This document shows positions 45,001 through 54,927 of a stretch of DNA of 64,000 nt, piece after piece. The DNA is taken from assembly GCA_037367355.1 (NCBI GenBank), contig CM074695.1, forward strand, positions 124,001 through 188,000, written 5' to 3'. Made by a program: the position numbers and the translations under genes. Every line of letters starts with the position of its first letter. Position 1 is the first letter of the stretch. The notes under the pieces are model-generated. The model was not told the origin of the DNA. It saw only the letters and a program-made list of their open reading frames with translations, and made no database searches. This stretch comes from Neoscytalidium dimidiatum (taxonomy: Eukaryota > Ascomycota > Dothideomycetes > Botryosphaeriales > Botryosphaeriaceae).

Positions 45001-45364
45001 GCAGCTGGTCCGACCAGCACGACTATGACGAATTTCCATAGACGTCCAGGAAAATGAAAATACAGTTTAGATGAGACGAAAGCATTTTCATTGTGCAAGC
45101 GTGCGTTATGTGACAGTGAATCGTTGGATGTGGGCTCCATTTGTGAGAGTAGTCTGTTCATAGCTGCTTGATCTTGTAGTCGCTACACGTTTGAGTCTGT
45201 CCATCTATCATGGTAAGCATTTTCCTACTAGGCGATCATGACTTCCTTGCGTTACACCAATCGAGGATGAGTTATCATTATTTTCAAACAGTTTATCCCT
45301 GTCTGAAAATCCTGTTGAGAGCATTCACACTCTGAGAATATTACTCCCCTTCCCGAGGCCGACT
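45001..45364. other. Short intergenic region between convergent genes
   Basis: A 364-base spacer between the 3' ends of the NDK and CorA-like genes. Nothing was recognised. Confidence 0.5.
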
Positions 45365-46971
45365 TCAAGCATATAAACCGTGCTTCAATGCTGACTCGAT
45401 ATCGCTAGGACCTGGTCCTGGGACTTTAGCTTTTCCAAGAGACCATAATCCAGTCCGATCGGACGACAACATATCAGCGAACTTATCAATGTTGCCGTGT
45501 CCCTGCATCTGAGAAGGACGTGCCTGACCCTTCTTCGTGAAGTCGCTCCACTTGAGCCAACAGGCCCATATCAGCAGTACAATCATGGTCATGGGTATAG
45601 TAACCGCCCAATAAATCCAAAACTTCGGTGACATGTGAATCACGAGCAGATCTTCAGAGACGGAGAAGAATGGCCCCATGCTGAAAATCGTCTGATCTCT
45701 TGTTAGCCGGTAGTGACCAAAATCGATCCGGATATGACTTACGGCCACAGCAGTGGGTGGTAGAAACACCATAGTCACAATCGAGATGATCTTCATTGCT
45801 GTAGAGTCAGCCTTAGCCTCAACAGCAATCTTGTAATTAATGCGGCTGTCTCGCTGTTGCATAATGGTGTAAAGCTTCGCTCGATCAGCTGTTGAGCCTA
45901 TTGAAACACTCGCGATGCACTCACGACTTTCAGCTGCATCTCATGCCTAGATATGAGCCGTTCCTTGCGCTCCATCTGACGTTGAGTCATCCCTCGTAGG
46001 TGTTCGATGAAAGACCCGAGTTCAGCATCCCATTGTGAAGACGTATGACCGGTTTGTCCTGATATCTTGAGTTTACCGTCGTTATCGGTCAGAAATCTCG
46101 CAAACTCAGAGACAAAATCTGGTATCGCACTCGACATCTGCCGCTGTACAGCCATGAGCGTATGATGGAGACGCGCAAAATCCTTGTTTGCATTGACGAG
46201 CTCGTCAACAGGCCTGTCAGGTTTGATTTCGGTTTGGACCTGGCGCAGCAGATTATGGCTGTAGTCCATCTCGTGTCGAAGCATCTTCGCCCACTTCTGC
46301 AACGTTAACGTCGGTAGAAAAGACGGATGGGACGCTTTGACTGCAGCTGTCCTGATACTGGGCAAGAACTTGTCCAACGTTGCTGTTTCAGAGCTGGCGC
46401 TCACGTATCCCAAGTACCCGGTAGTGACGTTCGACTCTGGATCGTAGTTCACGATCAAGGTCATGAAGGCCTCTTTGAGATCAGGACTCTGAATGATCAT
46501 GGCTATTCACGTAGTCAGACTCTTAAGCTTAGATACAAGATGTTTCAGGTCCTCACTGTTTCGAGCTCGGTGTGCCGGAACGGTTACGAATCGAAAAGTG
46601 GTGTCTTGAGCAATGATGTCGTCGATATAGGTGTGCGGAACGTGCATGTTCTCCACAAGCGCCTCGAAATCATGGTAGTCGAAGGGGAAAATCTTCTGAT
46701 TGATCATCTGCTCCCTCTCATGGACGGACCAGATGTGGCATAGCAACCTCAGGCCTCCATCGGGCTTTCCGGGCCTTTGGCGCGAAGGAGCAGGCGGGTT
46801 CTTCCCACGCTCAAACCAACTTCTCAGAGTGCCCGGCTGCAGCTCCTCAGGGTCTTCGGGGTAGGAGGTGTCGCTGTAGGCCCAAATCTCAAGGGCATGC
46901 AGGCGGTGCGGTCTGCATCGTTCACGTTTCAGATCATTTTTGTAAATGAGTTCTTCAAGTGTAGGAGCCAT
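45365..46971 (-). CDS. CorA-like membrane protein (first copy)
   Basis: Four exons (46971-46557, 46502-45925, 45874-45743, 45691-45365) give 483 residues. Introns are 54, 50 and 51 bases with CTGAC, GCTGAT and GCTAAC branch points; the first removes an in-frame TGA. The soluble N-terminal part (1 to about 335) carries a short amphipathic region with the HEMQLKV block that joins LYTIMQQRDSRINYKIA, typical of the long coiled helix of CorA-like proteins. Two C-terminal helices follow: MKIISIVTMVFLPPTAVATIFSMGPFF and FWIYWAVTIPMTMIVLLIWACWL. The GMN signature of true magnesium channels is not present; the corresponding place has SMG. Fungal genomes hold many such proteins of unknown function. A relative lies at 58.4-60.2 kb. 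Confidence 0.83.
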
Positions 46972-47918
46972 GCTTCAGCTATTCAACAATAAGAAACAGT
47001 GGCACTGGGATGGCTGACTGCTTTTATGGACCAGCATGAATGGATCTAGGAGCTGGTCCCTCTGCAAGGCTGAAAGTCGACGGGCAGCTTATCTCTTGAC
47101 GTGGCCAGCAATGCATGAGGCGGCGCGCATATGCCAAGCCACTTCATGTGATATGTACTGCGCCTCCACATCAGCAGGCAAACATTGCAGCACCCTCTTG
47201 ACATTGAAGATGGCGCTGGAAAGACATGCTCCTTTGGGCTTTGGTGATGAAATTGCTTGTCTCGATAGTGAACACGTACTCGCACGCGGAAAGACAATCC
47301 TGCCCGTCGTATACTCATACTCATTATCGCATGTCGGCTATTATATCTGATATGATACCCTCCAAAGCTGGGCCCCCCGGATCATCTATCGTTTTCAATG
47401 TTGTGCGCATGCGTTCATTTACTTTTTCCTGGCGTAGTGATTACGACCAAAAGCAACCACGCATCGTTTCATTCACCATGTACGGTGCCCGTCAGCTACG
47501 AACTTCTGAGTAGAACCGCAGCAGAAGAAATGTGCTAAAGCGTCAGTCTGCATTGCGAGTACATCAGGCAGGCTTGGCTGCCTGAGTGAGATGTGCATTG
47601 CTGCCTCGCAGCCTGCCACATCTGCACTAGTGCTGACGGCCGGCCAAAATCTGGGCGACACCGCCCAAAATCTAAGCCACACCCAGCTGAAATGCTGCAT
47701 GGCATAAGGTATATGCACAGCCTCTTTCATTGAGGCTGAAAGGTAGGTTGTCCGCGCTCGATGTCATTGAAATAGGAAGGGTTTCCCTCGGACGAAACCA
47801 TCTGGTCATCGAGAGTCTTAACTTGAGACTCCCATCTCCAGAAATTTTCAGCGCATTAGTCAATCAAGATCTTTTCCAGCTCTTTGCTCCATTTGTCCAA
47901 CATTGACTCACCTCAACC
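46972..47918. other. Intergenic stretch, nothing recognised
   Basis: Divergent spacer between the CorA-like gene and the repeat-protein gene. No supported gene. Confidence 0.5.
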
Positions 47919-48476
47919 ATGTCCTTGAGTCTGTTCATCGACGAATATCGTTGGTCCCGAAGGCAGAGGAAAAAGGCAGAATCCGCAAGGCACTCCAAAT
48001 ACAAGAAGAGAGATGCAGGGTACGAGATCATTATCCAACGAAATCAGCCAGCTGTGCATTACTACGACGATTACTTCGGACAAGATCGCGCGCACTTTTC
48101 GGGCGGCGCAAGAGAGCACACGAGGACCTATCATACTTACGTATCTGGCGGAGCGAGAGATTATGCCATAACTTCTCGCACCCATCTATCTGGACCACGC
48201 AGGGAGCAGACGACAGCCCATATCTCGCACATGTCCGGGGAGCCACGTGAGCATTCGCCGGCACGCCCAAGACACAAGTCGTCTGGTGGACAGAGGGATT
48301 GTTCGCCCACGCGCTTGATACACGAGTCCGGCAGAGCCAGAGAACATTCGGCATATCGTCCTGCCTACAGCTCTCGCAAAGCAGAGCGCTTGGAATATCG
48401 TCCTGCCTACAGCTCTCGCAAAGTAGAGCACTTGGAATATCGTCCTGTCCACTGTTCTCGCGAGGCAGAGTGGTGA
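47919..48476 (+). CDS. Arg/Ser/His/Tyr-rich tandem-repeat protein
   Basis: A single exon of 185 residues with ATG in a good context. Residues 1-50 are basic and unrepeated (SRRQRKKAESARHSKYKKR). From about residue 55 to the end, the protein is built of eight imperfect units of 14-16 residues, each roughly an R-E pair, a variable middle, and a Y/H-x-S ending: GGAREHTRTYHTYVS, GGARDYAITSRTHLS, GPRREQTTAHISHMS, GEPREHSPARPRHKSS, GGQRDCSPTRLIHES, GRAREHSAYRPAYSS, then shorter RKAERLEYRPAYSS and RKVEHLEYRPVHCS. The last two units are nearly identical at DNA level (about 42 bases), so expansion looks recent there. There is no signal peptide and no membrane helix. No family was recognised. Basic, Tyr- and Arg-rich repeats suggest a disordered protein. 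Confidence 0.55.
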   Translation: MSLSLFIDEYRWSRRQRKKAESARHSKYKKRDAGYEIIIQRNQPAVHYYDDYFGQDRAHFSGGAREHTRTYHTYVSGGARDYAITSRTHLSGPRREQTTAHISHMSGEPREHSPARPRHKSSGGQRDCSPTRLIHESGRAREHSAYRPAYSSRKAERLEYRPAYSSRKVEHLEYRPVHCSREAEW

Positions 48477-49020
48477 ACAGCACGTCACCAGCTGGTTACA
48501 CAGAGGAAATATTGCGACTGGGCTTCCACGCTGATTTGTCGGTGGTCATTGAAGAAACTTGTCAATAGAAAAAGATATGAGACAAGAGAGGCCAGAGGCA
48601 TGCTCTCGCGAGAGCTACCCCGAGAAAGAGGGACTGCGGTCACCCACTTGCGTTGCCGACGGAGAAAGGAACACTCGGCAAAGTTTGATGGACACAGCCG
48701 GTCCTCGACGAGGAGGATACACTTGAGGAAGGTTCTGCTACCATGCAGAGACGGATTTTATTATTCCATTCGTGTACATTTCTACACTGTATCTAATATT
48801 GTAAATACACGTGCAGGGTTATGCTCCAATAGATGGCATTAACAACTCCGAGACGGCCCACGGGCCGAGAATTGCCTTAGCTCGGTCCCAGCCGGCGCGA
48901 AGCCGAAGCGGCGGTGAAAAAAGAATTTGCTCTGTCTTAAAGCTTACATGTACCTTTATCAAAGATTGACACTCGCTTTCCGCACACTCCACCCGTGCAC
49001 AGTCCCCCGGTCGAATCGTG
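48477..49020. other. Intergenic region, nothing recognised
   Basis: A 544-base spacer between two same-strand genes. The Arg-rich translations seen just after the repeat gene are not continued by any supported exon. Confidence 0.45.
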
Positions 49021-50263
49021 ATGCCTCCCACATTATACCTCGTCCGCCACGCGGAAGGCGAGCACAACGTCAACGTAAGTCTCCATTTACCCCACCCAAA
49101 TTGATCAATTCTCGTTTCCGCCCCGTCCCTCTCTCCATACAGTCATGGAATCTAAAAAAAAAAAAAAAGGAGGGGGGGAGGAAAAGAAGAAAAAGAAAAT
49201 CCAAAGTCCCCCCATCTACAACATCACCACCACCTCCATCCCACCACTCCAACGAAAACTAACTCCCTCTCCCCCCTTACCCACAGCGCCGCCACCACCT
49301 CCGCGACCCGCCCCTCACGCCCCTCGGCCACGCCCAATGCGCCCACCTCCGCGCCACCTTCCCGGACAGCGCCAGCATCTCCGCCGTCCTCGCATCCCCG
49401 CTCAAGCGCACCATCCAGACCGCGGCCTACTGCTTCGGCGCCGCGCTCGCCCGCCCGGACGTCCCCTTCCTGCTGGTCCCGCTCGCGCAGGAGGTCGCCG
49501 CCAACCCGTGCGACACGGGGTTCCCCGCCGAGGAGCTGCGGGCGGCCCTGCCCGAGCTGGTTGACGAAGATCACCGGCGGCAGGTCGGGTTCGGGTTGGG
49601 AAAGGTGGATTTCGGGTTGGTGGAGGAGGGGTGGAACTCGAAGGTGCGGCGTTTTCTTTCTTTTTTTTTTCTTCTTTCTTCTTTCTTTCTTTCCTTCTTT
49701 CCTTCCTTCTTTCTTTTGAGCTGCTGGTTCGTCGTTTTTTTTTTGTTTTTTTCTCTGCTGAACTATGTTCATGTCTATCCTTTTTCTATATTGTTTTTCT
49801 TCTCTTTTTTTTTTTTTTCTTCTTCTTCTTCTTTTACTCTTTTCCTTTCTTTCTCACCCCGTTTTGACGAGAACGGGCCTTATTTCTTCTACGCCACCTT
49901 TTGGTTGCGTGCTAACTCTTGACTCAGAGCGGCATCTACACCCCATCATTCCCGGCCGTGGAGAGGCGGGCGGCCTTGCTGCGTGCTTGGCTGCGCGCAA
50001 GGCCTGAGGAGAATATCGTGCTGATCACGCATGGCGCGTTCTTGCATTATTTGATGGAGGACTGGAGCGACTATGATCCGAAGAAGGGGACGGGCTTCGC
50101 CAATTGCGAGGTCAGGAAGTATGGATTCACGGACGACGGGAGTTTGGTGGCGTTGGAGGGACCGGCAAGTGAGCCCGGATATGTGAAGGGTGCGCGGCCG
50201 GATTGGGTGAATAAAAATGTGCTGAGTGATGTGGATCCGGAGGTGGAAGAAGCGAGGCTATGA
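49021..50263 (+). CDS. Histidine phosphatase superfamily protein (phosphoglycerate mutase-like)
   Basis: Exons 49021-49074, 49287-49643 and 49928-50263 give 248 residues. The catalytic motif is at the very start (TLYLVRHAEGEHNV, His about residue 10), with LRDPPLTPLGHAQC, the helix ASPLKRTIQTA with its conserved Arg, an acid-region block VAANPCDTG, and the second histidine in IVLITHGAFLHYL. This is the complete fold of the branch-1 histidine phosphatases; fungal relatives act on unknown small phosphates rather than in glycolysis. Intron 1 (212 bases) holds an A tract followed by a G run. Intron 2 (284 bases) is almost pure pyrimidine, full of TTTC and CTT repeats, with a GCTAAC branch point just before the acceptor. 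Both are unusually long for this window. Confidence 0.88.
49655..49860 (+). repeat. Pyrimidine microsatellite inside an intron
   Basis: About 200 bases made almost only of T and C, with runs of TTTC, TTCC and CTT units and long T tracts, inside intron 2 of the histidine phosphatase gene. It accounts for the intron's unusual length. Confidence 0.85.
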
Positions 50264-50523
50264 ATAGGCAAGGGAGAGAAGAAAGTAGAGCCAGGTTATG
50301 GATAGACTAGAAGATTGTTAAGAGCCATTAGATAGAGCCCGCACTGCGATAGACACGTTTCTGGTCCTTTTCCAACAGAGTACTAAGTAGACCAGAATTG
50401 CCCGCCGTGGGATCTCAGATCCAAGAGCATGCCCCGTCTATCCTCTCATTCCGTAGGTGTAGCATCCTTGTTCTTATCCCTTTCTCCAATTTCGCTCTCG
50501 CCGTTTGTTGCTTGTTCTCCTGC

Positions 50524-51270
50524 TCATTCCCATCCTGCTTGCACGTCTCCCCTCTCCTCCTTTGTTACGGGAAACACCAGTTCTTCCTCTCCATTCTCAT
50601 CATCCAAATACTCCGCCGCCTTCTCAATGCACCAATCGATGCCTTCATTCACCCTCTCCAGGAGACCCTTCCTCTCCTCCCGACCCTCACCCCCATGATC
50701 ACCCAACGCCTCCATATTCGGCTCCGCCCCCTCCTCCGCCTCCAACACCCTCACGTACTCACCACCACCCCTCCCCCTCACCTCCACATCCCCCCTCCCC
50801 CACAAACCAAGCTCAACCGCCGACCCCCCACCCTCGTCAACCCCCCACCGCGCCGGCGTACCAGGCAACAAACGCATCCGCTCCTCGCCGCCCTCCTCAC
50901 AATCGTCCGCCGCCCCATCCCTCGCCCTTGCTGCCGCCGACCTCGCCGCCCAGATCTTCTGGATTCGGCTCTTACTCCATTTATGCCCTTTCTTGTACCC
51001 TTCGCTCTTCGTGTCGGTGCGGAATGGCAGATCTTTGGGTGAGCGAGCGCGTTGAGTGTTGTGTTCGGAAGTGAGGTCGCCATCGTCGCTGTTCGGATCT
51101 GCGTCGATGCCGTGGGGGAAGGTGAGGCGGTAGGCGAGGAGGACGAGGATGGCGCCGAGGGCGAGGACGGTGAGGGCGGTGGGGAGGAGCCACGACGGCG
51201 GGGCGGGGAGGGAGGGGAGGTTGAAAGAAGAGGTTGGCAGGGACGAAGAGGTTGAGGCTGTTGTCGGCAT
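50524..51270 (-). CDS. Single-pass membrane protein of unknown function
   Basis: A single exon of 248 residues from the ATG at 51270. A Ser/Thr/Pro-rich N-terminus of about 25 residues leads into one strong helix (WLLPTALTVLALGAILVLLAYRL, residues 27-48). The rest is hydrophilic: a basic stretch with GYKKGHKWSKSRIQKIWAARS, a Gly/Glu-rich region, and an acidic C-terminal part with a possible amphipathic helix (LLERVNEGIDWCIEKAAEYL). There is no classical signal peptide, so this is probably a signal-anchor protein, orientation unknown. No family was recognised. It is convergent with the histidine phosphatase gene, 260 bases away. Confidence 0.65.
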   Translation of the reverse strand: MPTTASTSSSLPTSSFNLPSLPAPPSWLLPTALTVLALGAILVLLAYRLTFPHGIDADPNSDDGDLTSEHNTQRARSPKDLPFRTDTKSEGYKKGHKWSKSRIQKIWAARSAAARARDGAADDCEEGGEERMRLLPGTPARWGVDEGGGSAVELGLWGRGDVEVRGRGGGEYVRVLEAEEGAEPNMEALGDHGGEGREERKGLLERVNEGIDWCIEKAAEYLDDENGEEELVFPVTKEERGDVQAGWE

Positions 51271-51690
51271 GGTGGTTGGTGGTGGGTTTTTGTATTCTCG
51301 TGTGGATAGGACACGGATTTTGTAGACGGATGGGGGAGGCTGGCTCAAAAGGCGATAGTATGTTTAGTGAGGTGGTGAATATGAAGCCTTTTACTTATGA
51401 CGGCCGGGATCTTTCGTGGCTGATTGGATACGTTCACTCATTTGAAGCTATCCGCGAGACCTAATAGGACACAGGCTGGAGAGAGGCTTCTCGAGGGCTT
51501 ACGGAAAGGATTTTTCCTTGGATTCACTTGGATTCACGTATTACACTGGCAACTTTGATTGGTCTGTAAAACATTGATTCACCCTTTAAGCACCAATTTC
51601 GAAACCCAACATAGCTGTACACGATTTATTTCCCACAACACTTAGCCATATCCAGCAATAGAGCATGTAGCTTGATGAGCTTTTCTCAGT
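51271..51690. other. Short spacer before the relic island
   Basis: A 420-base region with the promoter of the single-pass protein gene. Nothing else was recognised. Confidence 0.4.
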
Positions 51691-52421
51691 TCACGAGCAC
51701 GTCACGTAACGATACCTCGCCCTCCCGTTCCCAATATCCACCACAGTCTGATTCTCCTCGGCCATCGGTCGCGTCTCCACCCAGGCCTTGACCTCCGTCT
51801 TACTCGCAAGGTTTAGCATCTCCCTTGCCTGCCTCCTCGACCCGATCAAGCTGCCACCGACCTCGAGGTTCTTCCTGAGCAGCACGAAGGCGCCGACCTG
51901 GATCAGGGTTCCGTCGACATCGAGCGGGACGAGCTACTTCTCGAGGTCGAAGCCGGCCCCGGAGACGGTCGAAATGATGAGATCGAGTGAGTCCGCATGC
52001 TTCCTGACGTGCCAGTCCGGCTCGTCGGCCGTGGCGATGTAGTCGTCGGCGCCCATAGCGGGGGGCGTCCGCCCGCTTGCTCGCGGAGCGCCCTTGCGAA
52101 CAGCACGGCGAAGTAGCCCAGGCCGCCCATGCCGACGAGTCCGACGCGCCTGCCCGGCCCGCGCCAACATCGGGCGAAGCCACCGTAGGCCTTGCTGCCG
52201 TCGGGGAAGCGTGCGTCGTACGTGCTGGCGAACTCAAGTTTGCAGTGCTGCTCGTGGTCGGTCGAGCGGCAGGCAGCTCTTGCACTGACTGCGCCCTGAC
52301 GCCCGACCCGGTCTCCGACCTTGTGCTACTGGACAACAGTGCGGTCGACGCGAGCAGCCTGCCCGACGATCTCGATGTCCGTGTCTTCAAACGGCTTGGG
52401 CTCGTAGGACGCCCATTTCAT
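51691..52421 (-). pseudogene. Zinc-type alcohol dehydrogenase relic (cinnamyl-alcohol dehydrogenase class)
   Basis: Pieces of an NADP-dependent alcohol dehydrogenase occur in correct order: MKWASYEPKPFEDTDIEI at the start, VGQAARV, KVGDRVGRQ, ARFPDGSKAYGGFA, the nucleotide-binding loop GLVGMGGLGYFAVLFA, MGADDYIATADEPDWH, LDLIISTVSGAGFDLEK, DVDGTLIQVGAF, NLEVGGSLIGSRRQAREML and the end AEENQTVVDIGNGRARYRYV. Intact relatives have about 360 residues; this stretch can hold about 240. The catalytic zinc-binding GVCGSD-type region after FEDTDIEI and the segment between YGGFARCW and the binding loop are deleted. There are also in-frame TAG codons (after RTVVQ and after FDLEK) and a frame change near 52070. 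It cannot make an active enzyme. The GC content is still high, so decay by deletion seems younger than that of the SDR relic. Confidence 0.8.
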
Positions 52422-53257
52422 GTTCCCGGTCAAGTGCGCGGCATACTGCGTGCATTCCTCTTATTTGTACGCTTGCAGAGGAAACTCCGCGAAGAAGATC
52501 GGATCTCACATTGTCCATCGATAAGAAAACCCCACAATGGGGAAAGTAATTTGGAGAGAATCCGAAGCAAGGTTTTTAGAGTTGGCTCTTACTTCGTATT
52601 CATCTTCTGCTCGGAAACTTGAAGTGGGTTTTCGAAGCGGATGTCGAGCTTAAGCAGCATCCTCAACTTGCACCATGACTTCCAAGCAATAGCTGTTACT
52701 GTTTGTCTCACCATGTTTCTTGGAAATACATATAAAGCGGGAACACGTGTTCCGATATCTAGGTCAACATGGCTCTATGCTCTTCATGCATACATGTCGA
52801 GCGCTAATTTAATCGGTTTGCCGTCTCTCGGGCAGCTTAGTATACTGTTTTATTTACCAGATACACCCTGTACCCCTCTGCCGAAGGCTGTTTGCGTACT
52901 ATTGAGTCCGTGAAAAGAAAATATTGAAAGGTCATGTGAGACCTGTAAGGACGCATTAATCTGAGTCTCGAAGACTTGACAAGGCGGACCAATTCCGCTC
53001 TCAATTTTACATCATTATTGCTGTTGAGTCCGACTGTGCCTGTAGATCATCGGATCTGTCAGCTATAGAGTAACGGGTTAAGTTGCTATGATGATTAATG
53101 TCTCCTTAGAGACATAAATGGCGCAACTAGCACAACTGCGATGATCAGAATCCTGTCATCAGGATACTAAGCAACCATTCCCAACCTGATACGGCCTTCT
53201 AACGCTTCTCTTCTATAAAGGATTCTACTTGCACCTTTCAAGCACTTCCTACCGTTT
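52422..53257. other. AT-rich spacer between two relics
   Basis: No reading frame with protein content was seen. AT-rich, possibly further decayed sequence. Confidence 0.4.
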
Positions 53258-54005
53258 ATAGTGTCTGCAATCAGTGATAAGTCCGTCCTTATTATCGGCG
53301 GCTCGTCTGAAATCGGGTTTGGCGTTGTAGACAGGGCTCTTGCCGAGGGCGCCAAGGTTCATATTATATCGTCAACTACCTCTCGACTACAATACAGCGT
53401 CGACAAGTCAAAGCAAAAGTACCCTAGAGCCGAAATCTCCGGCCAAACGCGTGATCCGACCGATCCGAAGGTCGAGAACAACCTTGAGAGTGTCTCAAAG
53501 TCAATCTAACCGCTTAACCATATTATCAATACCGCCGGTGATCCTTTCCACGTTATGCTGTTAGATAAAATTAATCTCGAAGCCATTCACAAGGCGGGCA
53601 AAATTCGACTCGCCGATCCCCTTCTGCTCGTCAAACTCGCGCCGCGCTACCTTAAGGTAGGCTCCCAGTCTTCTCTTATACTAATAAACGGGGCGGGTGG
53701 CGAGAAGCCGCTCTCTAATTGGCCTCTGATCGCCGGCTACCTAACTGGTCTCTAGGGCCTAACCCGCAATCTGGCTCTTGGCCTAAAGCCCCTACGTGTG
53801 AATCTAGTCGGCCCCGGCATTATTTCGACACTCGTACATGACCCAGGTGGTATTTTAGAGGAGATGAAGAAGTATACAGGTTTGGGCAAGGTTGGGACTC
53901 CGGAAGAGGTCGCTGAGGCTTACCTCTATTTGAAGAAGGACAGGAACGTCACCGGTACTAGAGCTACATTAGTACCGATGGCGGCTCTCTTTTGCTGTAG
54001 CTTAA
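53258..54005 (+). pseudogene. Short-chain dehydrogenase/reductase relic with RIP-type lesions
   Basis: One frame reads as an SDR: SDKSVLIIGGSSEIGFGV (Gly-rich cofactor loop), HIINTAGD (the N-A-G motif), SSLILINGAGGEKP, LTRNLALGLKPLRVNLVGPG and VGTPEEVAEAYLYL, with the usual ending STDGGSLLL found in a shifted frame. The expected start is ATA at 53258. Stops occur before PLNHII (TAA) and before GLTRNL (TAG), and a small indel near 53965 breaks the frame before STDGG. The active-site Tyr-x3-Lys region is not recognisable; its place reads LIAGYLTGL. The two stops and the lost start are all explained by C-to-T changes in CpA (or the complement), the signature of repeat-induced point mutation. A single copy remains visible here; the duplicate that would have triggered RIP is not in the window. 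Confidence 0.78.
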
Positions 54006-54016
54006 TAGTTATCTGA

Positions 54017-54927
54017 CACGTCTAAGGCACTAAATATCTCTCAGTACGATAAGTAGAAAGCTACAGAAAGAATATTTTCAGTTCAACCCTATCGTGAGCC
54101 TCTGTCACATATTGATCCGACGCTATCAATGGAAGATGCTTATTTTTTCCACAAACCTCTAGGAGCATAGGACCTGAGTCGATACATGCAATCGGCATGC
54201 GTCAATATGTTAGTTAGGGCAGGACCGGCCCTTATTCAGACCAAAACAAGGGCTATAAGCAGAAGTTTCGAGAAGAGCGATCTAAAGTACGAGAGCTCAG
54301 CGGGTGGAACTTTCTTTAGCCACACTCGGCGCCAAAACAAAGAACTAGAGGAGAGTGTAAAGCTAGAGCCAACATTCTACTCGAAAGCTACAAACCAAGA
54401 TTCACTCGGATACGATACTAAGATCAGCTATGATTCATTTAGACGAAAGTCTTATCGGATTGCATCAGTTCAGCAGAAAAGTCTTCTCCTCTACCATCGA
54501 CCTAAAAAACCGCTCGCATCTGACGAGAAACGTATTCCGGATACGAATGTACTAGGTGATGCGTCCCGAATGCATTTCAAATGAAGTCGGAGATTATGTA
54601 TCAACCCGGACAACATAATAATCAATTTCCCAAAGCACCGGCTTCTGACCACCTCTCTCGCTCAATTCCTTACCAATCTTTTCTAACCCCGCAAAAAAAA
54701 AAAAGACGAAATATCAGCTTATTCTGCATTACACCCCGCAGCCGTTCGGAACCGCAGTTGTTGTTGCTGTTGAGTGATCGCGCCCGATTCGGAATGAGTG
54801 CCGAGGCCGCTACTTACCAACCATGGCATCCTCACCTATTTAGAGCCGCATCCGCCCACCAGGATTCAACTGTACACCAGTCAACATTCCGCAGTATTCA
54901 GCTTTGCAGAATCCAGACTCTACAAAA
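54017..54927. other. AT-rich stretch in the relic island
   Basis: A 132-codon open frame at 54186-54584 has no recognisable features and was not accepted. An A tract lies near 54692-54703. The end should hold the promoter of the metallo-beta-lactamase-fold gene. Confidence 0.4.

Noticed and set aside
46507..46509. Stop-codon readthrough or pseudogene in the CorA-like gene
   Set aside because: A good 54-base intron with a branch point explains the TGA and keeps the frame.
47919..48476. Precursor of a repeat-containing ribosomal peptide (RiPP)
   Set aside because: No signal peptide, no regular Lys-Arg processing sites and no modifying enzymes next to it.
54186..54584. 132-codon frame in the relic island
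   Set aside because: Composition is that of AT-rich random sequence, no recognisable motif.
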